Source: Pycnococcus provasolii (Eukaryota; Chlorophyta; Pseudoscourfieldiophyceae; Pseudoscourfieldiales; Pycnococcaceae). Taken from it: DNA of 64,000 nucleotides. Below are positions 29,096 through 36,927 of this stretch, in pieces (position 1 is the first letter of the stretch; the number at the start of each line of letters is the position of its first letter). A program made the translations under genes and the position numbers. The notes under the pieces were generated by a model, which did no database searches, was not told the DNA's origin, and worked only from the letters and a program-made list of their open reading frames with translations. The DNA lies in assembly GCA_938743325.2 (NCBI GenBank), contig OW568878.1:310001-374000 (forward strand), written 5' to 3'.

Positions 29096-31531
29096 TCAGT
29101 TCTCGGTGAGCTTCTTCCAAGCAGTCTCCTCATCCGACGACGAGTCGGCAGCATCCTTCCCTGTTGCCATCAACCTAGTATCGATAGGCGGATCACTGAC
29201 ATAACCACCGCTGCTCATGGACAGGTGGATCGCCTCACGGCCAAGCTTGTGCTTGCCAATCAGCCGTGCGCCAATCATGCGTGGTGCGGCGCCAGCAGGC
29301 GTCATGCCAGGAATCTCAAAGTCGTCGAGATTCATAACGCCAGACTTGCCCGATATACCAGGCGTTCCGTGGGGCGTGAACATACGCACGAACGACGCGA
29401 CGCGTGCCTCCTCATCTGCCAAGGCGTTGAGCTGCGGCTCAATGCTCTCCACCTGTGGCGCTCCAGTCGACCCCAACGCCTCGCCGCGCATCCCATTGGG
29501 AGGCAGGCGACGCGCACGCTTGCGACTTTGCGAAATGAGCGCCCCACCATCTCCACGCGCGCCGCCCGTGATCTGGTCATATGCCAACTTAGCCGCGGCG
29601 TGGGCACGCCCCTGCTCGAGCTTCACTGCCTTATCAGCTTGGCGTCGCCGAGCACTCGCGTATCCGGGTGGACCACTCGCCTCGGATGCCGCGGCGTTCA
29701 GGGCAGAGTGTCCCGAAAGGTGCGCCACCTCGCCCTCAGGGGCTGCGCCGTCGCGCATAGCCGCTAGCATGCCTGCAGACATCGGGCGCGTCGACGCCGT
29801 GGTCGTGGGCACCGCAGGGCGTGGAGTGGTGGATGCACGCTTGGGCTTCGGTGCTGCGGCAGCCGTCGTCGCGGATGCCAACGCCGCCGTGGTCGGAGAC
29901 TCACCCTTCGCTCGGTGCGGTGATTGCGACACCACTCCGTCCACGGTAGTGGAAACGAGGTAGCGTCCTTCCGGCCGAAGGAAACGTGCGATATACGCAA
30001 CCTGGTTAGCATCGTAGCGTGCGGCAATTTGCTGCACAAACGCTTCGCCCGTTCCCGGCTCCGGTGGAGCGTCGAGGCTTGTCACGTCAACGACGACAGC
30101 ATGGTTTGCGCCCTCCATACCCGCGCACCACACCGCCACCGTCACGGGCATGAATGCCGGTCCACTTTGGAGGCCGGTTCCATCCGCCTGCGCCTGGCCA
30201 CTGCATGCGCCATTTTTCGACTGAACCGCCGCGCTCGCCTGCAGAACCGCCTGCTGCGTAGCGATAGCAACGCGGTCCATGCCAGACGCCGACGCCGACG
30301 TTGAACCAGACAGCGCCACAGTTGCGGTGATCGAAACAAAAATGGCCTCGTCAACGCCCGCCTGAAGCACGGAGGCGGCTGCACCTCCCGCGCGAGCGGC
30401 GTAAGCGAGGCTGGCGAGCACCATGGGCGCAGAATCGGGCGTGCATCGCACGTACACGGACGCTCTTGCGGCATCCGAACCAGCGTTGTCGTCGAAGTCC
30501 AGCACTCCGCTCGCGGCAAGTCCAGCGGCATGTACAGCCACCTCCTGCGCGAGACGCACTGAACCACGTAGCGCAAACGCTCGCACCTCCAGAGCCACGT
30601 CGTCCATGCTCTGCACGTCCACGCCCCAGTTTCCCGGCGAGAGCTGTAGAGCAGGCAGCTTACCTGCCGAGTTGGCCGCGGCTGCCAGCGCTGCAGCACC
30701 CGCGCGTCGTCGTTCTTGCGTCGTCGCCGTGCCGCGCGAGCCCCACGCCTTGTCCGTCGCCTCGAGTAGGCTGCTCTTCACGTCGGCTGCGGCTTGCGAT
30801 CCAAGCGGGGGCACCGCGCCCTTCGCGCGGTGCACGACGACATCGAGCTTCGCTTCTTTCGCGTGCTCTTCACCAGGAAGTCCGCACGGCAAGCGCAGTC
30901 GAAGGTGCCAGCGCTGCACGGGTCGTTCGTCGTCGAAGTCGTCGTCGTTCGAGAGAACAGCGAGGAACCTCGTTTTGAGTACGTCGCCTCCGCTGAGCGC
31001 GATCGGCTTACTCTTGCTTGGCGTTGTGGCACTTCCACAGCTCGGTGCATCTTCTTGCACGACCACGGCACCCATGCTTGGCGCGTCTTCAATGACAGGT
31101 CGACACTTCTCCGCGTGTGACAGAGGCAGGACATCCGTTCCTAAGAGGAACGCGACACGCCAGTCTTGAGCACTTTCCTGTATTGCGACGTGGTGCGGAG
31201 TCTTTTTGGCGTCGAGAAGGCGCAGTTCGCAGTTTTCAGGATGTGTCGCAAAGTTGTCCGTTGAGTCGAAGATACCCGCCGATAAGATTTTCACGTGGAA
31301 GAGCGTCTCAAGGAGAAGAACTGCCGTGAAGGTTCCGAGCAGTAGGCTGAGGAGAACGAGGAGAACCGGCGACCTTAACCAACCTTGAGCGAGGGCGTGC
31401 GTTGCCTTAGCGTGACGGCCGCGTAGTAAGACGCCTGACGCAGAGTGGCTAGACGGAGAGTGGCTGCGGCCGCCAATATTAACTGCGCTGCTGCTACTGC
31501 TGTGGTGCGTGGCGCGGTGGCGCGCCTCCAT
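29096..31531 (-). CDS. Unrecognised 811-aa single-pass membrane protein
   Basis: Not recognised. A basic/Ser-rich N-terminus, one strong membrane span (PVLLVLLSLLLGTFTAVLLL, about residues 55-75), then a long Ala-rich region with alternating beta-like segments (WGVDVQSMDDVALEVRAF and VAVWCAGMEGANHAVVVDV) and a Pro/Thr/Ala-rich disordered stretch before the C-terminal third. The C-terminus has LNDLDDF-type acidic patches and ends TAWKKLTEN. With no signal peptide ahead of the span it should be type II, with most of the protein luminal or extracellular. No enzyme motif is seen. Start is ATG 31531; the frame is open to 31621 only with TTG. Codon usage matches neighbours. Confidence 0.6.
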   Translation of the reverse strand: MEARHRATHHSSSSSAVNIGGRSHSPSSHSASGVLLRGRHAKATHALAQGWLRSPVLLVLLSLLLGTFTAVLLLETLFHVKILSAGIFDSTDNFATHPENCELRLLDAKKTPHHVAIQESAQDWRVAFLLGTDVLPLSHAEKCRPVIEDAPSMGAVVVQEDAPSCGSATTPSKSKPIALSGGDVLKTRFLAVLSNDDDFDDERPVQRWHLRLRLPCGLPGEEHAKEAKLDVVVHRAKGAVPPLGSQAAADVKSSLLEATDKAWGSRGTATTQERRRAGAAALAAAANSAGKLPALQLSPGNWGVDVQSMDDVALEVRAFALRGSVRLAQEVAVHAAGLAASGVLDFDDNAGSDAARASVYVRCTPDSAPMVLASLAYAARAGGAAASVLQAGVDEAIFVSITATVALSGSTSASASGMDRVAIATQQAVLQASAAVQSKNGACSGQAQADGTGLQSGPAFMPVTVAVWCAGMEGANHAVVVDVTSLDAPPEPGTGEAFVQQIAARYDANQVAYIARFLRPEGRYLVSTTVDGVVSQSPHRAKGESPTTAALASATTAAAAPKPKRASTTPRPAVPTTTASTRPMSAGMLAAMRDGAAPEGEVAHLSGHSALNAAASEASGPPGYASARRRQADKAVKLEQGRAHAAAKLAYDQITGGARGDGGALISQSRKRARRLPPNGMRGEALGSTGAPQVESIEPQLNALADEEARVASFVRMFTPHGTPGISGKSGVMNLDDFEIPGMTPAGAAPRMIGARLIGKHKLGREAIHLSMSSGGYVSDPPIDTRLMATGKDAADSSSDEETAWKKLTEN

Positions 31532-31791
31532 TGACAAGTGCGCTTGCTGCTCGAGAGTGAAGTCAAGTGGGATCGGGCAGGCAGTCGAGGGACTTGTGTG
31601 CTTGACAAAAGAATTTGACAAAAGCGCGGCCGAAGGCAGGCGGGCCTCTGCCCGTGCAATTCCACCCAGACGGGGATCCCTCGGAGAACGAAATCACTGG
31701 ACCTAATTCTACTAATTCCTACGCGGTGCTCTACGCGGTGCGCTACTGCGCTCAAGATTCACAGTCGTCACGCGTCCAGTTCGATGATGAA

Positions 31792-31971
31792 ATGGCCATG
31801 GACGATGGCGCTGGCGTGGTGGCCGACGATGGCGCTGTTGGTGCGCCTCAAGCTCGGCAGAGTCTCCCGAACGAACACTACATACAGCTGACGCGTAACG
31901 GCAAAAGCTTTCAAGTTCGAATTACGTTCTACGGGAAGTTAGTTCACTTTGGACAACATGATACCATCTAG
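31792..31971 (+). pseudogene. Truncated AP2-like domain ORF
   Basis: A 59-residue ORF ends YIQLTRNGKSFQVRITFYGK then LVHFGQHDTI and stops. The spacing of strands (Y-x-Q-x-x-R-x-G-K-x-x-V-x-I...G-K...H-x-G-x-x-D-T) resembles the beta-sheet of AP2/ERF DNA-binding domains, but the helix that should follow (EEAA-type) is absent and retroelement-like sequence begins directly after. Reading: stub of a transcription factor gene cut off by an insertion, or a chance resemblance. Confidence 0.35.
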
Positions 31972-32251
31972 GGGGAGCGCTTGGACGCGTACATCAACTC
32001 CGCCGACCTCAACAACTGCGACGCCGCGGAGTGCGCGACGCTTTGTTGTTACAAAATCACGAGGACTCACGACCAGGTCACCGGCGATCATGGCGGAGCT
32101 GCGCCGGTTGCTGTGGAGAGTACTCGGCCTCAACGGAATCAACCTGCTGACCGAGTACATCAACACGAAGGACAACGTGGAAGCGGACGCCCTCAGCCGC
32201 CTCGACGACGAGGATGATTGGCAGCTGAATCCGAGGGTGTTGGCGGCTTAA
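31972..32251 (+). mobile_element. Retroelement RNase H-end fossil (DIRS-like or related)
   Basis: A coding-like piece (about 32090-32248) contains INLLTEYINTKDNVEADALSRL and DDWQLNP, the usual end of the RNase H domain in DIRS-like and some LTR/pararetroviral polyproteins (residues of the ADALSR type followed by an acidic, Trp-containing stretch). Nothing else of the element is intact and no terminal repeats were found. It is broken and appears old. Confidence 0.6.
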
Positions 32252-32578
32252 GGGTGGCTCTTGCTGTATGTGCTCAATACATGGGCGGGAGGCCCGGGGC
32301 CCCCAGGCTGCCAGGGGGAGGGGGGCAAATTGGGGCAAATCTCCGGGGCGAACTCTCCCCGGGGACCACGAACCTGAGATACGAACCACCCCCCCCCCCC
32401 CCCCCCCCTTCGCCCCTTCGCCAGTTCGCCATTCGGAATCATCGCGCACGCCGATCGCACGCACCCGCACCCGCTGTCGTCGTCGTCGTCGTCGTCGTCG
32501 TCGTTGCTGCATCTATCTATCGATTTATCGTAGTCACATCATCGTCGTTTGTCGTCGTGAGTTCACGCCCTTTGTTGC
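32252..32578. repeat. Gap with C20 homopolymer and CGT microsatellite
   Basis: A run of 20 C (32389-32408) and about ten GTC/CGT units (32476-32505) precede the CMC4-like gene. No gene is seen. Confidence 0.85.
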
Positions 32579-32887
32579 ATGCCCTTGCCAGCGGGTCCTT
32601 TCGTGTACCAGTCGAAGAAATCTAAAAGTAGCAGTGCCTCTAATACCTCTAGTGGCACGAGTGATATCGGCATTTGCGAGTTGAAGTGCCGATCGTTAGC
32701 GTGCGACATTCAGAAGTGCCTTTCTCGTCTTCCGCCACCTGATCCACGCACTGGTTTTGTACGCGTCTCTCTCTGCGATCCGTTCGTTGACAAATATAAC
32801 GCCTGCTGCGAATACTGGAAGAAACAGGAAGAGAAGCAGGAAAACGATAAACAGCAGAGGGAAAACTCGAGCTCGTCAACGAAGTGA
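32579..32887 (+). CDS. CMC4: CMC4-like twin CX9C mitochondrial protein
   Basis: 102 aa. Two CX9C motifs are visible: CRSLACDIQKC (Cys37 to Cys47) and CDPFVDKYNAC (Cys66 to Cys76), with an extra Cys before the first and after the second. The SLACDIQKCL segment resembles Cmc4 proteins, small intermembrane-space proteins folded by the Mia40 relay and tied to cytochrome oxidase biology. The N-terminus is Ser/Lys-rich, the C-terminus is charged. The stop codon is only 6 nt before the ATG of the next ORF on the same strand, very unusual for a eukaryote. Confidence 0.7.
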   Translation: MPLPAGPFVYQSKKSKSSSASNTSSGTSDIGICELKCRSLACDIQKCLSRLPPPDPRTGFVRVSLCDPFVDKYNACCEYWKKQEEKQENDKQQRENSSSSTK

Positions 32888-32893
32888 AATTGA

Positions 32894-33436
32894 ATGCCTG
32901 CTATTGGTCACAATTTGCCTGCCCCGCGTCACACTGCTGCGCCGGCGTCATTACAGCGTCATTATTACAAGATTTCGCGAAGAAACATAAACACATTCAT
33001 GAACAAAGCAAGCAAGACCGGCTGGGCAAGCCCAAACTGGAACTGGGGGTACGCTGTCGGAGACGCACACGACCTCGCCATGACGACAAGAAGTAAGCTG
33101 CGAACCGAAGATGCACGAAAAGCGTTTCTAGCAAACCTCGCTGCGGGGTCTGTCGACCTCGAGGAGGTTAAGATGGTGTTCGCGCTCACTGTTCAGCTTG
33201 CAAACCACAGACGGCAAGCTGGACCCTTGAATGACGTGCTCATGCGAATGGCTGCCGTATCATACGAGGGAGAGGATGGACCAACGCTCTTGGCTTCGGA
33301 TATCTACGCCGCTATCTCGACTATGCCGAACGACGACGCGCGCCAAGAATTCGCTGCAACTGCACAAGTGAAAGACGCAGAGCTTGCTATTGGAATCGCG
33401 CTTGTCACCATCAACTTTGTTGAAGCTGGGCTGTAA
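32894..33436 (+). CDS. Unrecognised 180-aa protein, possible second cistron
   Basis: Not recognised. The N-terminus may be a presequence (Ala/Arg/His-rich, RHYYKISRRNI). From Met36 (ATG 32999) it reads KTGWASPNWNWGYAVGDAHD, followed by mostly helical sequence. ATG 32894 comes 6 nt after the CMC4-like stop; ATG 32999 is an alternative start that leaves about 110 nt. Dicistronic transcripts with minimal spacing are known from green algae, so the pair may be one. Codon use is typical for the window. Confidence 0.6.
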   Translation: MPAIGHNLPAPRHTAAPASLQRHYYKISRRNINTFMNKASKTGWASPNWNWGYAVGDAHDLAMTTRSKLRTEDARKAFLANLAAGSVDLEEVKMVFALTVQLANHRRQAGPLNDVLMRMAAVSYEGEDGPTLLASDIYAAISTMPNDDARQEFAATAQVKDAELAIGIALVTINFVEAGL

Positions 33437-33538
33437 AACACCAACAATACAATATGACGAAATGTTTTTTGAGAAAAATTACCAATAAAAAGAGGGAAAT
33501 TCAATCAACCACCAGATGCCAGCCCAGATGCTTCGACC

Positions 33539-35707
33539 TTACTTATATTTGGCGTCAACCAGATCCTGCACGCTCGCGAGAATTTGAGGACGCTTCTTCT
33601 TCTGCGCAGCAGTCAGAAGGTCGTTCTCCACCGTCCACGGGTGCGGACTCAGCACGATCACGCTCGGCGTCTCAGTTTTGGAAAGGCCGCGCTTCTTCGC
33701 CGCGTCCTTCACAATCACACCGAATGCCTCGGCGTACTTCGCGTCCTTGCAGAGTGCCTCCTCCTCCGCTTCGGTATTCGCGCCATTCGCGACCATGTGA
33801 TCCTTGCTCGGAACGATCACCGCGCACAGCGTCGTCATCGTGCCCTTCCCAACGCACAGAACCTGGTCGATCGCCGCGGCACCCTGCAGCACGCCCTCAA
33901 CCTTGGACAGCGCGACGTACTCGCCATGGCGAAGCTTGACCAGATCCTTCTTACGATCAACGATCGCCAATCGTTTCTGCACATTGTCCACCGCGCCGAT
34001 GTCACCAGTTTTAAACCACCTCGTCCCGTTGGCGTCCGTGTAAAAGTCGTTGCTGTTCTTTCCTTTGAGCTCCTCGATGTTCTTCGCCTCCATGTCATTT
34101 CGAGGGGGCGTGGACGGGATGAAGTATCCCATCGTCACCGAGGGTCCGCCGATGTGCACCTCACCACGCATCGCGTTGATGCTCGGATCGTCCTTGTCCT
34201 TCTTTTTGTAGCCGCCCTCCTCCCAGTCCTCGAGCTTGTACATGCAGCACGCCATCGGCCCTCCGACGGTTCCCGGTGAGACATCGCCAGCCGACACGCC
34301 GCAGCCGCCGCAGCATGTTTCCGTGAGCGCGTATCCTTGCACGATGGGTAAGTTGAAGCAGCACTCGACGAAAGCTTGCGTGTCCGGATCGAGAGGCGCG
34401 GAGCCGCTCGCAATCCACTGCACACGACCTCCAAGCAGTGCCTGCATCTTGCTGAAGACGAGCTTGTTCCAGAATGGCGGACTGCCGACGAAGCCGCGCT
34501 TGATATTTTTCGTGCGTCGCTTGATCGCGGTGTTGTAGGCGAGCTTGAAGAGCAGCTGTTTGGTCTTGGATGACTTGGTGATCTTCGACGTGACCGCTGA
34601 TCGGATCTTGTCCAGAACCGCCGGCGCGCACACGAGCACCGTCGGCCTCGCCTCGCGCGCATCGCCGAGGCAGTTTTTAATTTTCGGCGCGGAGTCGGTG
34701 AGCGTTCCCGGCGATCCGTACGCGAGCGCCGCGCCGAGGCAGAGCATGACATGCTCGAGTGCGAGCTCCATGATGTGAGCGAGAGGGAGGTAGGCTAGGT
34801 AGACGATCTCCGAGTCCGACGTCAGCTTGCCGCTCATGGCAGTTTCCGTGAGTCCAGCGACGCCCGCAAGGATGTTCGCGTGGCTGATGAGCACACCCTT
34901 CGGCGCGCCCGTGGTTCCAGACGTGTACATGATGACGGCAATGTCGCTCGGCTTTGCCGGCGTTGCGCTGACGTTCTTGCCCATGCCCGCCTTGATGACT
35001 TCCGCCGTCGAAAGCACGGTGAGTCCCTTCGCCTTGGCATCCGCGAGAAGTTTCGCCTGAACGTTTCCGATGGTGACGACGTACTTGAGCTGCTTGCACT
35101 CCTCCGAGACTGTGAGCAGAGTTTTGAGGAGCTTGGAGTCGGCGACGCACACCTTGGAGTCTGTCTGGTTGATGGCGAAGCTGGCGCCTTCCGCGCCTAG
35201 TGTCGCGTACACGGTGGCGACTTGGAGGTTCGCCGCCATGCATCCGTGCAGGGCAAGCATCCACTCCGCCTTTGTCTCGGCGTACACGGTGACGATGTCC
35301 CTCGCGACGACACCCGTCAGCGAGCAGAGTCCCGACGCGAACGCCTTGGCTGATGACTCAAACTCCGCGTACGTGATGTACGTGTATGCGCCAAGCGTAA
35401 GCTTTTCGAATCCCTTCTCATCCGCTCCAGCTTCGATCAGCTCACGCGTTCCAAGGCACGGACGCGTGTGGAATCGGCGTGCGACTTCCGCGCGAAGATC
35501 GTTCACGGTTTCACATGCTTCGTATCCACGCGGCTTCGCGACGACTGACCCTGAGGTTGGGGCGAAAATGTCACCTGGTAGGGAGGAGGCGGCGAGGTAT
35601 TCGCCGTCGTACGTGCCGAAGGGCGTGGCTGGCGGGACGAGCTTGCCGTAGAGCGCGCAGCCGCTGATCACCGCGCCGACGCCGAGTGCCGCGGTGGAGG
35701 CAGCCAT
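33539..35707 (-). CDS. LACS: Long-chain acyl-CoA synthetase (LACS/ACSL)
   Basis: 722 aa, the family's usual length. Adenylate-forming motifs in order: YTSGTTGAPKGVL (ATP loop), GYALTETCCGG (A5-type acyl/adenylate site), WFKTGDIG (A7, ATP ribose) and DRKKDLVKLRHGEYVALSKVE (fatty-acid/hinge signature with the catalytic Lys region). It activates free fatty acids to acyl-CoA for beta-oxidation or glycerolipid synthesis. The N-terminus has a hydrophobic stretch (AASTAALGVGAVISGCAL) that may insert in ER or peroxisomal membrane; no C-terminal SKL is present (it ends LVDAKYK). ATG 35707 is chosen since the extension to 35806 begins at TTG. It converges on the unknown ORF with a 102-nt gap. Confidence 0.93.
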   Translation of the reverse strand: MAASTAALGVGAVISGCALYGKLVPPATPFGTYDGEYLAASSLPGDIFAPTSGSVVAKPRGYEACETVNDLRAEVARRFHTRPCLGTRELIEAGADEKGFEKLTLGAYTYITYAEFESSAKAFASGLCSLTGVVARDIVTVYAETKAEWMLALHGCMAANLQVATVYATLGAEGASFAINQTDSKVCVADSKLLKTLLTVSEECKQLKYVVTIGNVQAKLLADAKAKGLTVLSTAEVIKAGMGKNVSATPAKPSDIAVIMYTSGTTGAPKGVLISHANILAGVAGLTETAMSGKLTSDSEIVYLAYLPLAHIMELALEHVMLCLGAALAYGSPGTLTDSAPKIKNCLGDAREARPTVLVCAPAVLDKIRSAVTSKITKSSKTKQLLFKLAYNTAIKRRTKNIKRGFVGSPPFWNKLVFSKMQALLGGRVQWIASGSAPLDPDTQAFVECCFNLPIVQGYALTETCCGGCGVSAGDVSPGTVGGPMACCMYKLEDWEEGGYKKKDKDDPSINAMRGEVHIGGPSVTMGYFIPSTPPRNDMEAKNIEELKGKNSNDFYTDANGTRWFKTGDIGAVDNVQKRLAIVDRKKDLVKLRHGEYVALSKVEGVLQGAAAIDQVLCVGKGTMTTLCAVIVPSKDHMVANGANTEAEEEALCKDAKYAEAFGVIVKDAAKKRGLSKTETPSVIVLSPHPWTVENDLLTAAQKKKRPQILASVQDLVDAKYK

Positions 35708-35863
35708 CAGAGCAAAATCACTGAAAGTGATGGGGTAAATTCCGGATCCCAAGGCTTCTTCGGGATAGGGCTCCGCCGGATCTTTTGCTTCCCTAGGGTT
35801 TTCCAAACGGCCCGCCGCGGGATGTCGGGGTTAGGGTACCCAGGCGCGAGGAATGTCGGGGAC

Positions 35864-35894
<31 letters not shown>

Positions 35895-36927
35895 AGGAGG
35901 AGAGGAGGAGGAGGAGGAGGTCTGTCGTCCCAGTCACCAGTTGCCAGTGCCTCGTCCCAGTGACCTGTCCCAGTTGCCACTTGCCAGTGCCGTTCGCAGG
36001 TGAGGCAACCCAACCTATGATCTTAGTCTAGGAAGCCGGCGCAAAGCAAGGGTTGTTTGCCTTCAGGCTGGTACGCGAAAGCCTTTTCCAGTCAGGCGCA
36101 GGTCACACCGTTCCCTTCCCAATCACAAGTCAAGGCCTCAAGGGGGGGACGTAGGGGACGTGATGAACTGAGCCTCAGATGCGTGGCCATGCGAGTGGTG
36201 CAGGCGATGGCTCAAGGAGTCAAGGGGGGGAAAGACGGCCTTGCTTTGCAGAATCGGACGTGTACAGTAAGTACCTGTTTCTGCGTTATCCTACCCTATG
36301 AGGTTGCTTGCCTTTTGCCTTTGCGCTTTTGCCACAAACCTTAACTCATCTTGGAAAGCCAGCCCTTTAAGGTGAACTCCGCTCATCTCCGCTCCATTGG
36401 GAAGATTGAGATTGGTGCCTCCTTGCCCTTGCTGGTTTTGTGATATTTTATAGAGAGATGCTCGCGACATCTGACTGTACCCTGTCGAGAAGGGCTACTG
36501 TACTCGGGTCCCCATGCAAGGTTTCTTCGTTGAATCTCGTGAATGACGTCGACACTGCTCGATTCTGTAATGATTGCGTATACTCGCATGATTAGATACA
36601 ACTCGGTGGCAACTGGCAACTAATTGGATCCACAACTTAACTTGGATCCACAAGAACCAGCCTCCTAGGGTAGGGTAGGGTAGGAGGTTGTTGGCAAGCA
36701 AGAAACACTGAAACAGGCTCCTGACTCCTCCTCCGCGTACTGGCGACTGGCGTGTTCGCGTTTCCAAGCCTCGGCCAGTCGGCCAGGCCCTTGCAAGGTG
36801 GTGCAAGGTGGGGAAAGGCCTCTCCCCCTCCGGCCGCGAGTGCAAGGCCTCAGCTTGCTTGCCAAGCTCCCCCTTAACCTGCCATTCTCCATTCCACTCA
36901 CCTGCCGTGTGAGTGAACAAGGAAAGT
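35708..36927. other. 1.2-kb divergent intergenic region, GAG/GGA microsatellite
   Basis: It separates the acyl-CoA synthetase (minus) from EF-hand protein A (plus). It has an interrupted GGA run (about 35868-35920), CCAGT(T/C)-type short repeats (about 35930-36000) and TAGGGTAGGG repeats near 36666-36680. No ORF with protein character was found; it probably contains both promoters. Confidence 0.5.
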
